Shown piece by piece: positions 37,284 to 47,078 of a stretch of DNA of 64,000 nt; within the stretch, counting starts at the first letter, position 1, and each line of letters opens with the position of its first letter. The DNA lies in contig NZ_FNEA01000002.1 in assembly GCF_900100045.1 (NCBI RefSeq), forward strand, positions 124,001-188,000, written 5' to 3'. Under the pieces are notes generated by a model. The model saw nothing but the letters and a program-made list of their open reading frames with translations, had not been told where the DNA came from and searched no databases. The DNA comes from Paracoccus denitrificans. Lineage in GTDB: Bacteria; Pseudomonadota; Alphaproteobacteria; Rhodobacterales; Rhodobacteraceae. A program made the translations under genes and the position numbers.

Positions 37284-37795
37284 TCCGCCCGGAGCTGGCC
37301 GAAAAGTTGCGTCCCTGGGCCGAAACCGGCATCGCGCTGGCCGCCACCGCTTTCGGCCTGTGGGTATTTTCGCTGGGCGGCTGGATCCTGTGGCCCATCG
37401 GCGCCACCATCGCCGGGGCCTCGGCGCTTTGGGCGCTGGACGCGCGGCGCCGGATGCGGTTCCGCCACGATACGCTCGGTCCCGGCATGGTCGAGCTGGA
37501 CGAGGGCGCGATCCGCTATCTTTCCCCCAACCGGCTGCTGGGCGGCGAGATCGCGCTGCGCGAACTGGCCGAGATCCGGCTGATGCGACTGAACGGCCGC
37601 CGCCACTGGCGGCTGAAAAGCGGCGATGGCCAGGCGCTGCTGATCCCGGTCGACGCGGCGGGGGCCGAGCACCTGGCCGGCGCCTTCGCCACGCTGCCGG
37701 GAATCGAGATGGGGCGCCTCGCCTCGGCGCTGGCGCCGGATGCGCCGACGATCCAGACCGTTTGGACGAGGCCGGCGCGCGCCCGCTTGACTTGA
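37280..37795 (+). CDS. Hypothetical membrane protein with two N-terminal spans
   Basis: No family recognised. The 171-residue product has two adjacent membrane spans at about 16-33 and 35-52, then a cytoplasmic part beginning DARRRMRFRHDTLGPGMVEL that resembles the PH-like domain of small bacterial membrane proteins. It ends in an Arg/Pro/Thr-rich tail. The start ATG overlaps the GNAT stop. Placement between dapE and gshA gives no functional hint beyond co-expression. Confidence 0.75.
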   Translation: MIRPELAEKLRPWAETGIALAATAFGLWVFSLGGWILWPIGATIAGASALWALDARRRMRFRHDTLGPGMVELDEGAIRYLSPNRLLGGEIALRELAEIRLMRLNGRRHWRLKSGDGQALLIPVDAAGAEHLAGAFATLPGIEMGRLASALAPDAPTIQTVWTRPARARLT

Positions 37796-37844
37796 GCCGC
37801 GCGCCTTGCCACCTGTGACGGGCAAGGCAAATGAAAGGCCACCG

Positions 37845-39224
37845 ATGTCCATTCCCCAACAGGGCGGCGGCCCGATCGAACGTCCCGAACAACTGGCCGA
37901 ATATCTCGCCTCGGGTGAAAAACCGCGCGAGAGCTGGCGGATCGGCACCGAGCACGAGAAATTCGGCTATCGCCATGCCGACCTGATGCCCCTGCCCTAT
38001 GAGGCGCCCGCCGGCCAGCCCTCGGTCAAGGCCATGCTGGAGGGGTTGCAGGCCCGTTTCGGCTGGACCCCGGTGCTGGAGGCCGGCCATATCATCGGGC
38101 TGGAACGCGACGGCGCCAATGTCAGCCTGGAGCCCGGCGGACAGCTAGAACTCTCCGGCGCGCCGCTGGAGACCATCCACCAGACCTGCGACGAGGTGAA
38201 CAGCCATCTGGCCGAGGTGAAGGCCGTGGCGGACGATCTTGGCGCGGGCTTCATCGGCCTTGGCGCGGCGCCGATCTGGACGCAGGACCAGATGCCGATG
38301 ATGCCGAAAGGCCGCTATCGGCTGATGACCGACTACATGGGTCGGGTCGGCACGCTGGGCACGCAGATGATGTATCGCACCTGCACGGTGCAGGTGAACC
38401 TGGACTTCGCCAGCGAAGCCGACATGGTGCAGAAGCTGCGCGTGGCGCTGGCCCTGCAGCCGGTGGCGAATGCGCTGTTCGCCAATTCGCCCTTCCTCGA
38501 CGGCAAGCCGAACGGCTGGAAAAGCTGGCGGGCGCATATCTGGCAGAACCTCGACGCGGCCCGCACCGGCATGCTGCCCTTTGCCTTCGAGGACGGCTTC
38601 GGCTACGAGCGTTGGGTCGATTACGTCCTCGATGTGCCGATGTATTTCGTCTATCGCGACGGCAAGTATATCGACGCGTTGGGACAAAGCTTCCGCGATT
38701 TCCTGAACGGCCGCTTGCCGGCGCTGCCGGGCGAAATCCCGACCCTGTCGGATTGGGCCGACCACCTGACCACGGTTTTCCCCGAGGCGCGGGTCAAGAA
38801 ATTCATCGAGATGCGCGGTGCGGACGGCGGTCCCTGGCGGCGGCTCTGCGCCCTGCCGGCGCTGTGGGTCGGGCTGCTTTACGACCAGGCGGCACAGGAT
38901 GCGGCCTGGGATCTGGTCAAGGGCTGGGATGCCGAGACGCGCGAGTCCTGGCGGCGCGGTGCCGGGCTCAAGGCGCTGGATGCCGAGGTGAACGGCACGA
39001 AGATGCGCGACCTGGCGCGCGAGGTGCTGGCGATTTCGGAAGCCGGGCTCAAGGCGCGTGCCCGCACCGGATCGGGCGGGCTGGTGCCGGACGAGACGCA
39101 TTTCCTGAACACGCTGAAGGAAAGCGTCGAGACCGGCAAGGTTCCCGCCGACGAGTTGCTGGGGAAATACCACGGCGAATGGGCGGGCGATCTCAGCCGC
39201 ATCTACGCCGAATATTCCTATTGA
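37845..39224 (+). CDS. gshA: Glutamate--cysteine ligase
   Basis: First enzyme of glutathione synthesis. The 459-residue protein belongs to the plant/alphaproteobacterial GCL type, with WRIGTEHEKFGY (substrate and metal site), LEPGGQLELSG, GRYRLMTDYM and MMYRTCTVQVNLDF. These differ from the E. coli GshA family. The ATG at 37845 is 49 bases after the preceding gene. A strong hairpin follows the stop. Confidence 0.94.
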   Translation: MSIPQQGGGPIERPEQLAEYLASGEKPRESWRIGTEHEKFGYRHADLMPLPYEAPAGQPSVKAMLEGLQARFGWTPVLEAGHIIGLERDGANVSLEPGGQLELSGAPLETIHQTCDEVNSHLAEVKAVADDLGAGFIGLGAAPIWTQDQMPMMPKGRYRLMTDYMGRVGTLGTQMMYRTCTVQVNLDFASEADMVQKLRVALALQPVANALFANSPFLDGKPNGWKSWRAHIWQNLDAARTGMLPFAFEDGFGYERWVDYVLDVPMYFVYRDGKYIDALGQSFRDFLNGRLPALPGEIPTLSDWADHLTTVFPEARVKKFIEMRGADGGPWRRLCALPALWVGLLYDQAAQDAAWDLVKGWDAETRESWRRGAGLKALDAEVNGTKMRDLAREVLAISEAGLKARARTGSGGLVPDETHFLNTLKESVETGKVPADELLGKYHGEWAGDLSRIYAEYSY

Positions 39225-39228
39225 CCAA

Positions 39229-39253
39229 GGGCCGGGTAATCCCCGGCCCCTTT
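39229..39253 (+). terminator. Terminator after gshA
   Basis: A perfect 8-bp stem GGGCCGGG/CCCGGCCC with loop TAATC, followed by CTTT, begins four bases after the gshA stop. Confidence 0.78.
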
Positions 39254-39276
39254 CGCATCCGGCCTGCGTCGCAAAT

Positions 39277-39690
39277 TCAGGCTTGCGGCGCCGACGGTTC
39301 GTTGCGGTTTTGCATGAACTGGTCGAACTCGGCCTTGTCCTTGGCTTCGCGCAGCTTTTGCAGGAAGTCGAGGAATTCGCGATGCTCGTCCTCCAGCCGC
39401 TTCAGCGTTTCCTCGCGATAGGCGTCGAAGGCAGTGTTGCCGGTCGGCGCGTTGAAACCGTGACAATGGTGGCGGCCGTGGTGATGGCGGTGGCGGCAGG
39501 AAAACATGCGTTTGCTCCAGATCATGTAACCCAGGATGGCAAGGCCCAGGGGCCAGCAGGCGATGAAGGCCAGGATCATGGCGGCGATCCAGGCGCCTTT
39601 CCCGCGTTCGTCCAGCCAGTCGCGGATGCCGGCCAGCGTAGCGCCGATCCGGTCCAGGACAGAGGGGCGCGGGGCGATGTCGGTGTTCAT
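39277..39690 (-). CDS. DUF2852 membrane protein with His/Cys-rich loop
   Basis: A 137-residue protein with one or two membrane spans at about 34-58. A very His-rich loop at 65-77 follows, containing two cysteines and seven histidines (CRHRHHH and HHCH). After it comes a charged, probably coiled-coil, C-terminus (residues 88-125). It fits DUF2852, a family of unknown function. The loop could bind a metal ion. A perfect dyad lies 16 bases before its ATG, and the TetR gene is immediately upstream on the same strand, so repression by that regulator is likely. Confidence 0.82.
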   Translation of the reverse strand: MNTDIAPRPSVLDRIGATLAGIRDWLDERGKGAWIAAMILAFIACWPLGLAILGYMIWSKRMFSCRHRHHHGRHHCHGFNAPTGNTAFDAYREETLKRLEDEHREFLDFLQKLREAKDKAEFDQFMQNRNEPSAPQA

Positions 39691-39705
39691 TGCGGTCCCT
39701 TTCCG

Positions 39706-39730
39706 ATGTAAATGTTAATCACATTTACAT
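39706..39730. promoter_or_regulatory. Perfect dyad, probable TetR operator
   Basis: ATGTAAATGT and its exact complement ACATTTACAT are separated by TAATC. The 25-bp A/T-rich element stands out in G+C-rich DNA and lies 16 bases upstream of the DUF2852 start, where a bound repressor would block initiation. The neighbouring TetR protein is the obvious ligand. Confidence 0.7.
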
Positions 39731-39802
39731 AGATGGAGCGAAGCAGCCCGCATTCAAGGGAGACGGCCAGATTTTCCGTCAAGATTTCCGGCCGGGGATC
39801 GT

Positions 39803-40414
39803 TCAGTCGCGGATCACGCCCAGCCCGCGCAGATAGATCAGCGCGCCGCTTTCCAGCATGTCGGCGGGCGAGATGGGCGAGCGCGAGCCGGGCTTGCCGC
39901 GACCGAACAGTTCGACCACGCCATGGCTCAGCGCCCAGATGTGGTCGGCCACCATGCCCGGCGGCGGCCGGCGGCCGGCGGGCAATTGGGCGAACAGCGC
40001 CTCGGCTCCGCGCACCAGGATGCCGCGCGCCCGTTCCGAGGCTTGCGACAGCCCGGCATTGCCGGCGATCGACAGGCCGGCTTCGAACATGGCCATGTAG
40101 AAGCCGCGCCGTTCGGCGGCAAAGGTCAGGTATTCCTGCCCCATGCGCAGGAATGCGGTCAGTGGTCGCGGCCGTCCCTCGTCGAAGGCGGCTTCCAGCC
40201 GGTCGGCGAATTCCTCGAAGCCCTGCCGGGCCACCTCTTCCAGCAGATCCTCGCGCCCGGCGAAATGGCGATAGGGCGCGGCAGCGCTGACTCCGGCCAG
40301 GCGCGCGGCCTCGGCCAGGGTGAATGCCTGCGGGCCCCTTTCCTCGATCAGTTGCACCGTGGCCTCGACAAGGGCCTGGCGCAGGTTGCCATGGTGATAG
40401 GAGGATCGGGCCAT
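39803..40414 (-). CDS. TetR/AcrR family transcriptional regulator
   Basis: A 203-residue repressor-type protein. The N-terminal helix-turn-helix is ARSSYHHGNLRQALVEAT, FTLAEAARLAGVSAAAPYRHF and the following EDLLEEVA, typical of TetR. The C-terminal ligand domain has LSHGVVELFGRG near the end, as in TetR members with a WHG domain. It sits nine bases after ptsH and directly before the DUF2852 gene, with the dyad 39706-39730 between them. The inducer is unknown. Confidence 0.88.
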   Translation of the reverse strand: MARSSYHHGNLRQALVEATVQLIEERGPQAFTLAEAARLAGVSAAAPYRHFAGREDLLEEVARQGFEEFADRLEAAFDEGRPRPLTAFLRMGQEYLTFAAERRGFYMAMFEAGLSIAGNAGLSQASERARGILVRGAEALFAQLPAGRRPPPGMVADHIWALSHGVVELFGRGKPGSRSPISPADMLESGALIYLRGLGVIRD

Positions 40415-40423
40415 GTCCGGCCC

Positions 40424-40714
40424 TTACATGCCTTCGCCGAAGTAATCCTCGACAAGCGCGGTCAGCGCATCGGCCAGTTCCCGCGCCTGCGCGCCCCTGA
40501 CGGTGACGCGAATGGCGCTGCCGCGCGGCGCGGCCAGCATCAGCAGGCCCATGATCGAATCGCCCGAGACGCTGATGCCGTCCTTTTCGACGGTCGCCTG
40601 CGCATCGAACCGCTCGACGGTCTCGACGAATTTCGCGCTGGCCCGCGCATGCAGGCCCTTTTCGTTGATGATCGCCAGTTCGCGGGTGACGGCCCCGTTG
40701 GTCATGTCATTCAT
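40424..40714 (-). CDS. ptsH: HPr-like phosphocarrier protein
   Basis: Phosphocarrier of a regulatory PTS. The 96-residue protein has the active histidine in KGLHARASAKF (His22) and the regulatory serine in SGDSIMGLLML (Ser53), the target of HPr kinase. Both sites are kept, so dual phosphorylation is possible. The start overlaps the EIIA stop. No sugar permease is present, so it should act as NPr-type regulator of carbon, nitrogen or phosphate balance. The E1 component is outside the window. Confidence 0.92.
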   Translation of the reverse strand: MNDMTNGAVTRELAIINEKGLHARASAKFVETVERFDAQATVEKDGISVSGDSIMGLLMLAAPRGSAIRVTVRGAQARELADALTALVEDYFGEGM

Positions 40715-41136
40715 GAAGCGGCACGTTTGGGAATGGGAAGCACATCGGCAGGCAAGACGTCATAGCTGTTGATGTACTTGCGTCCCGCATCCTTGGCCAG
40801 CGTCACCGCATCGGCCACCGGCAATTTGCGCGATTTGGCCAGCTTGACCAGCATCGGCAGGTTCGCCCCATAGAGGATCGAGCGGTTTCGCATCGCACAG
40901 GCCATCAGCGACAGGTTCGAGGGCGAGCCCCCGAACAGATCCGTGACCACCACCACGCCATCGCCCGAATCGACCGCGTCCGCGGCGGCGCAGATTTCGG
41001 CCTGCTTTTCGCCCCGGTCATGGTTTTCTTCGATCGCCACGGCCTTGATCCCGGTTTGCGGCCCCACCACATGCTCGACCGCCGAGAGATATTCCCGGGC
41101 AAGGCCCCCATGCGCCACGATGACAATCCCGATCAA
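40711..41136 (-). CDS. PTS EIIA component, mannose family
   Basis: A 141-residue EIIA-Man domain. The phosphorylated histidine is His9 in VIVAHGGLAREYLSAVEHVVG. FGGSPSNLSL and the GANLPMLVKL segment are family signatures. It starts with TTG at 41136, the only start that keeps the histidine near the N-terminus. GTAGGG precedes it. With no IIB or IIC genes nearby, it is likely a regulatory acceptor in the HPr/HprK pathway rather than part of a sugar transporter. Confidence 0.9.
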   Translation of the reverse strand: MIGIVIVAHGGLAREYLSAVEHVVGPQTGIKAVAIEENHDRGEKQAEICAAADAVDSGDGVVVVTDLFGGSPSNLSLMACAMRNRSILYGANLPMLVKLAKSRKLPVADAVTLAKDAGRKYINSYDVLPADVLPIPKRAAS

Positions 41137-41160
41137 TTCACCCTACCACGCAGCAGCCGT

Positions 41161-42120
41161 TCACCCTTGCGCCCATGCTGTGCGAGCGGCCCGCATATGG
41201 CCCTCGTCCCCAGGTGCCGGCGCCTTTTCACGGCGTTCAAGTTCCCGATGTCTAATTGACACTTGCCAGCCTGCTTTCGCAAGCGCGTCTGCCATTTTTT
41301 CCGCCATTGTGACAGAACGGTGTCGCCCCCCGGTGCAACCGAAGCCGATCGCCAGGTGGGCCTTGCCCTCTTCCAGATGGGCAGGCAGGGCGAAAAGCAC
41401 AAGATCGCGCACCCTGCGGAAGAACTCGTCAAAGCGCGAATCGGCCATCACATATTGCTGAACCGGCGAATCGCGGCCATCCAGCGGCCGCAATTCCGTC
41501 CGCCAATGCGGGTTGGCCAGGAACCGGCAATCGAACATCATGTCCACCCCGCGCGGCACGCCGCGCTTGTAGGAAAAGGACTGCACCGAGACGGTCAGCC
41601 GCCGCCCCGGCTCGGTCTCGAACCAGCGGGCCAGTTCCGCCTTGAGGTCGTGCGGCGACAGTTCCGACGTATCGACCAGCACGTCGGCGCGGGCGCGGAT
41701 CGGGCCCAGCATGTCGCGCTCGGCCCGGATCGCGTCGAGCGGCGAGCCCTCGCCCCGCAGCGGATGGCGCCTGCGGGTTTCGTTGAACCGTCGCAAAAGC
41801 TGCTCGGTCGTGCAGTCGAGGAACAGCACCTCCGGCGCGTATTCCGGCAACCGGGTCAAGCGGTCGATCAACTCGATCAGGTTGGCGACCGAGAAATCGC
41901 GGTTGCGCACGTCCACCCCCAGGGCCAGCGGCATCGGCCGCGCCGGCCCGTCCAGAAGCCGCGGGATCAGCGACAGGGGCAGGTTGTCGATGGCCTCGTA
42001 GCCCAGATCCTCCAGCACGTTGATCGCCGTCGAGCGCCCGGCACCCGAAGGCCCGGTGACCAGCACCAGCCGCTGCGCCCGTTCGTCCTGGCTGTCCATG
42101 GCGGTCATCGCCTCTGGCAT
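41161..42120 (-). CDS. rapZ: RNase adapter/nucleotide-binding protein RapZ
   Basis: A 319-residue YvcJ/RapZ protein. In E. coli RapZ guides RNase E to the GlmZ RNA and senses glucosamine-6-phosphate. The P-loop here is GPSGAGRST at residues 23-31, with arginine instead of the usual lysine. Other RapZ motifs are normal: [22 protein letters not shown] and the C-terminal [13 protein letters not shown]. The N-terminus has three possible ATGs; the first at 42120 is eight bases after hprK. Co-location with HPr and HprK supports a regulatory network. Confidence 0.93.
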
Positions 42121-42128
42121 GGCTCGCT

Positions 42129-42557
42129 CTACCTCTCGCGCAGATCCGTGTCCGCCCGGCCGGCGGCAAGATATTGCAACAGTATTGATGCAAGATGAAC
42201 GCGACCGGCACCAAGGACAAGGGGCATGGACCTGCCCAGAAGGTCAAGTCTGCGGTCGGGCGGCAGGCGGTCGGCCTCGGGGCGGCCCAGATCGACGGCC
42301 AGCACCACCTCCACCGGGCCGTGGGGCGCGGCATGCAGGATGCCGACGCCGCGCGCCTCGATCCGGCCCCGGATCGAATCGGGCGCGTCCGCGACGATGC
42401 GCGCGCCCTCGCTGCGCAGGACGGTGCGGTCGTCGGCCACCAGCGCCGCGCCGAAAGCCATCATTTCAAGGGCCAGCGTGGACTTTCCCGCACCCGACGG
42501 ACCCAGGATCAGCAACCCCTTGTCCCGATACGCGATGCAGCTTGCATGCAGGATCAT
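42129..42557 (-). CDS. hprK: HPr kinase/phosphorylase, short alphaproteobacterial form
   Basis: Phosphorylates the serine of HPr in response to metabolites. The 142-residue protein is only the C-terminal kinase domain of the Firmicute enzyme: [24 protein letters not shown] gives the Walker A loop at 19-27, with VADDRTVLR and [10 protein letters not shown] after it. The N-terminal domain is missing, as is normal in alphaproteobacteria. It is divergent from pckA and first in the run hprK-rapZ-EIIA-ptsH. Confidence 0.9.
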
Positions 42558-42654
42558 GGCGCCCCCTTGCCCCCTGGCCGAATCACCCGGCCGCCGTCAT
42601 CGGACCGATGGCCTTTGTGACGGACTCCCCAAGCCAAGGCCACGATTCGGCAAA

Positions 42655-42687
42655 TGATTGCGCTAACCGTCTCTGATTGCGCTAACC
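42655..42687. promoter_or_regulatory. Tandem 14-bp direct repeats upstream of pckA
   Basis: TGATTGCGCTAACC occurs twice, at 42655-42668 and 42674-42687, with identical sequence and a 19-bp period. Each contains the near-palindrome TTGCGCTAA, which resembles LacI-family sites. A -10-like TTATAG is at 42725-42730 without a good -35, so the repeats lie about 55-75 bases before transcription would start, a position typical for activation. A LacI-type central-carbon regulator such as CceR of Rhodobacter is a candidate; this is inferred. Confidence 0.6.
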
Positions 42688-42783
42688 CTGACGATAAGTG
42701 CGCTTTCGCCCGGGAAATGCCGTGTTATAGGACGCGCAACGGCCGGTTGCCGGCCCGGAATTTCTAGCAGGAGCACAGGTGCC

Positions 42784-44382
<1,599 letters not shown>

Positions 44383-44405
44383 ACCGGACCGAAAATCTCA
44401 AACGC

Positions 44406-44433
44406 AAAGGGCGGTCCCAAGGGCCGCTCTTTT
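44406..44433 (+). terminator. Terminator after pckA
   Basis: AAAGGGCGGTCC pairs with GGGCCGCTCTTT through twelve positions (two G-T pairs) with a very short loop CAA, then T. It begins 23 bases after the pckA stop and is the strongest intrinsic terminator in the window. Confidence 0.85.
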
Positions 44434-44481
44434 GCTTCGCACCAAAGCCCAGCCCACGCGGAACGATCCCGCCGCCCAGGC

Positions 44482-44538
44482 TTTCTCCGTTTTCCAAATA
44501 CTCTGGGGGAGCGCGGAACGCGCGGGGGCAAAGCCCCC
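44482..44538. repeat. Intergenic repeat with adjoining hairpin after rnr
   Basis: Read on the minus strand after the rnr stop, a hairpin GGGGGC-TTT-GCCCCC (44524-44538) is followed by a G/C-rich stretch and the motif GAGTATTTGGAAAACGG with AGAAAG (44482-44503). The element lies between the convergent pckA and rnr genes. The same hairpin-then-motif order is seen after purS. Confidence 0.75.
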
Positions 44539-44541
44539 CTT

Positions 44542-46806
44542 TCAGCGTTGCCGCCGAACCCGCCGGCGCTTCTGCGCGCGCTTGATCTCGGCCAGCCGGG
44601 CCTGGGTCGCGCGCTTGCGCATCGGCCCCTTGCCGCGCCCGCCGGCCGAACCCCGCGGCAGCGGCCGGCCCTCGAGTTCCAGCAGTTCCAGCATCAGCCC
44701 GCCGGTCAGCGGCACCGCCTCGGTCAACCGCACGGTCACGCGCTGGCCGATGCCGATCTCAAGCCCCGTCTCGGACCCCATCAGCACCTGCGCCTCGGGA
44801 TCGTAGTGGAAATATTCCCGCCCGATCTCGCGAATCGGCAAAAGCCCGTCCGCCCCGGTTTCGTCCAGCCGCACGAAGGCGCCGAATTTCTGCACGCCGC
44901 TGATGCGCCCGGTGAACTCGGCCCCCACCCGGTCGGCCAGATAGGCGGCAAGATAGCGGTCGGTCGTGTCGCGCTCCGCCGCCATCGAGCGCCGCTCGGT
45001 TTCCGAGATATGCTGCGCAGTCTCCGAGAGCATCTCGATATCCTGCGCCGACAGCCCGTCATTGCCCCATTTATGCCCCATGACCAGCGCGCGGTGCACG
45101 ATCAGGTCGGAATAGCGCCGGATCGGCGAGGTGAAATGCGCATATGACCGCAGCGCCAGCCCGAAATGGCCGAAATTCTCGGGGTTGTAATAGGCCTGCT
45201 GCATCGAACGCAGCGCAGTCATGTTGATCAGCTCGTCGAATTCCGAACCCTCGGCCTGTTCCAGGAGCCGGTTCAGGTGCCGCGTCTGCAACACCTGCCC
45301 CTTGGCCAGCGTGAAGCCCGAAGCCTCGGCCACCTCGCGCAGCGCGTCCAGCTTTTCGACCGTCGGTTCCTCGTGCACGCGATAGAGCAGCGGCCGGCGC
45401 AGTCGCTCCAGTTCCTCGGCGGCGGCGACATTGGCCAGCACCATGAATTCCTCGATCAGCCGGTGCGCGTCGTAGCGTTCGCGGAAATTGACCGATTTCA
45501 CCCTTCCGTCGGCGGTCAGCACGATCCTGCGCTCGGGCAGGTCCAGTTCCAGCGGCTGGCGGCGCTGGCGCGCGGCCCTGAGCAGGCCGTAGGCGTGCCA
45601 GAGCGGCCGGATCGCCGGCTCGACCAGCGGTTCGGTCTGTTCGTCGGGATTGCCGTCCGCCGCCGCCTGCGCCTGTTCATAGGCCAGGCTCGCGGCCGAG
45701 CGGATCATCCCGCGATGAAAGCTGTGGCCGGTCTTGTCGCCCTGCGCGTCCAGCCGCATGCGCACGGCGATCACCGGCCGGTCCACGCCCTGGTGCAGTG
45801 AGCACAGGTCGCTCGACAGGATATCGGGCAGCATCGGCACCACCCGGTCGGGGAAATAGGTGGAATTGCCGCGATTGCGCGCCTCGCGATCCAGCGCCGA
45901 TCCGGGGCGAACGTAATGCGCCACATCGGCGATGGCGACCCAGATCGTGGCGCCGCCGTCCTCGTGCATCTCTGCGGCGACGGCATCGTCGCGGTCGCGC
46001 GCATCCGAGGGATCGATGGTGACGAAGGGCAGGTGGCGCAGGTCCTCGCGCCCCTTCATCGTGGCGGGGCGGGCGGCATCGGCCTCGGCGATCACCTCGT
46101 CGGGGAAATCGTCGGGAATGCCGTGCTGGTGGATGGCGATCAGGCTGACGGCCCTGGGTGCCGAGGGATCGCCCAGCCGCTCGACGATCCGCGCCAGGGG
46201 CAGGCCCAGGCGACCGCGCGGGCCGACCTGTTCGGCCTCGACCAGCTCGCCGCTTTTCGCGCCATGGACATCGCCGGGGCGCACCTGCCATTCCTTGTCC
46301 TGGCCCTTGTCGATGGGCAGGATGCGGCCCCCCGCCTCGGCCCCGCCGGTCGCGGCGCGAAAGATGCCGACGATGCGGTGCTGCACCGTGCCGATGCGGC
46401 GGATCAGCCGGGCCTGATAGTCGTGATCCTCGCCCCGGGTCTCGATCAGCCGGGCCAGGATGCGCTCGCCCGGCGCGACGGCCGGGTCGGATTTCAGCGC
46501 CGCGTAAAGGATGCGCGGCATCGGCCCCTCGCCCTGCCATTCCAAAGGCTTGGCAAAGATGTCGCCGTCTCGGTCGGGCGGCAGCAATTGCAGCACCGTG
46601 ACCGGCGGCAGGCGCTCTGCGTCGTGGTAATGGCGGCGGCGGCGCTCCAGCAGCCCCTCGGCCTCCAGCTCCTTCAGAAGCCGCTTCAACTCGATCCGTT
46701 CGGCACCCTTGATGCCGAAGGCTTTCGCGATGTCGCGTTTCGCGGTGGCGTCCGGGTGGGCGGACACCCAGTCGAGAATCTCTTGCCGGGAGGGTAGCTG
46801 TGCCAT
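44542..46806 (-). CDS. rnr: Ribonuclease R
   Basis: Processive 3'-5' exoribonuclease degrading structured RNA and, with tmRNA, non-stop messages. The 754-residue protein has an N-terminal winged helix (about 1-70) and cold-shock domains. The RNB catalytic block follows, with TIDPSDARDRDDAV carrying the metal-binding aspartates and HFTSPIRRYSDLIVHRAL. After an S1 domain (about 640-720) comes a very basic tail rich in Arg and Lys. It starts 44 bases after fdsD on the same strand. Confidence 0.96.
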   Translation of the reverse strand: MAQLPSRQEILDWVSAHPDATAKRDIAKAFGIKGAERIELKRLLKELEAEGLLERRRRHYHDAERLPPVTVLQLLPPDRDGDIFAKPLEWQGEGPMPRILYAALKSDPAVAPGERILARLIETRGEDHDYQARLIRRIGTVQHRIVGIFRAATGGAEAGGRILPIDKGQDKEWQVRPGDVHGAKSGELVEAEQVGPRGRLGLPLARIVERLGDPSAPRAVSLIAIHQHGIPDDFPDEVIAEADAARPATMKGREDLRHLPFVTIDPSDARDRDDAVAAEMHEDGGATIWVAIADVAHYVRPGSALDREARNRGNSTYFPDRVVPMLPDILSSDLCSLHQGVDRPVIAVRMRLDAQGDKTGHSFHRGMIRSAASLAYEQAQAAADGNPDEQTEPLVEPAIRPLWHAYGLLRAARQRRQPLELDLPERRIVLTADGRVKSVNFRERYDAHRLIEEFMVLANVAAAEELERLRRPLLYRVHEEPTVEKLDALREVAEASGFTLAKGQVLQTRHLNRLLEQAEGSEFDELINMTALRSMQQAYYNPENFGHFGLALRSYAHFTSPIRRYSDLIVHRALVMGHKWGNDGLSAQDIEMLSETAQHISETERRSMAAERDTTDRYLAAYLADRVGAEFTGRISGVQKFGAFVRLDETGADGLLPIREIGREYFHYDPEAQVLMGSETGLEIGIGQRVTVRLTEAVPLTGGLMLELLELEGRPLPRGSAGGRGKGPMRKRATQARLAEIKRAQKRRRVRRQR

Positions 46807-46850
46807 GCCGCCACGCTAGCACGCCGCCCGACGGGGCGGCAGGGGCAAAA

Positions 46851-47072
46851 TCAGGCGGCGGGCAGGCGGACGAACGCGGCAGCCTCGCGCACGATGGGAT
46901 CGGCCTCGGCCCCGGCCCGGATCTGGTCCACGAAGTCCTGCCGCATTCGCGGCGACCAGGATTCGTTGATATGCGCGGCGACCGCCTCGGGCGCCGGCCG
47001 GTCGGGCTGGCTGGTAAAGAACTGCGCCATCTGCGTGGCCATGCGGATCAGTTTCGAATGGTCGTGGGACAT
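46851..47072 (-). CDS. fdsD: Formate dehydrogenase subunit delta
   Basis: A 73-residue cytosolic accessory subunit of NAD-dependent formate dehydrogenases. It begins MSHDHSKLIRMATQMAQFF, with INESWSPRMRQDFVDQI and DPIVREAAAFVR after it, the FdsD pattern. FdsD is needed for assembly or stability of the molybdenum enzyme in Rhodobacter and Cupriavidus. It closes the operon six bases after fdhD. Confidence 0.9.
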   Translation of the reverse strand: MSHDHSKLIRMATQMAQFFTSQPDRPAPEAVAAHINESWSPRMRQDFVDQIRAGAEADPIVREAAAFVRLPAA

Positions 47073-47078
47073 GTCGCC

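Noticed and set aside
46823..46840. Terminator between fdsD and rnr
   Set aside because: GCCGCCC/GGGCGGC forms a hairpin, but no T tract follows on the minus strand, so read-through into rnr cannot be excluded and I did not call it.
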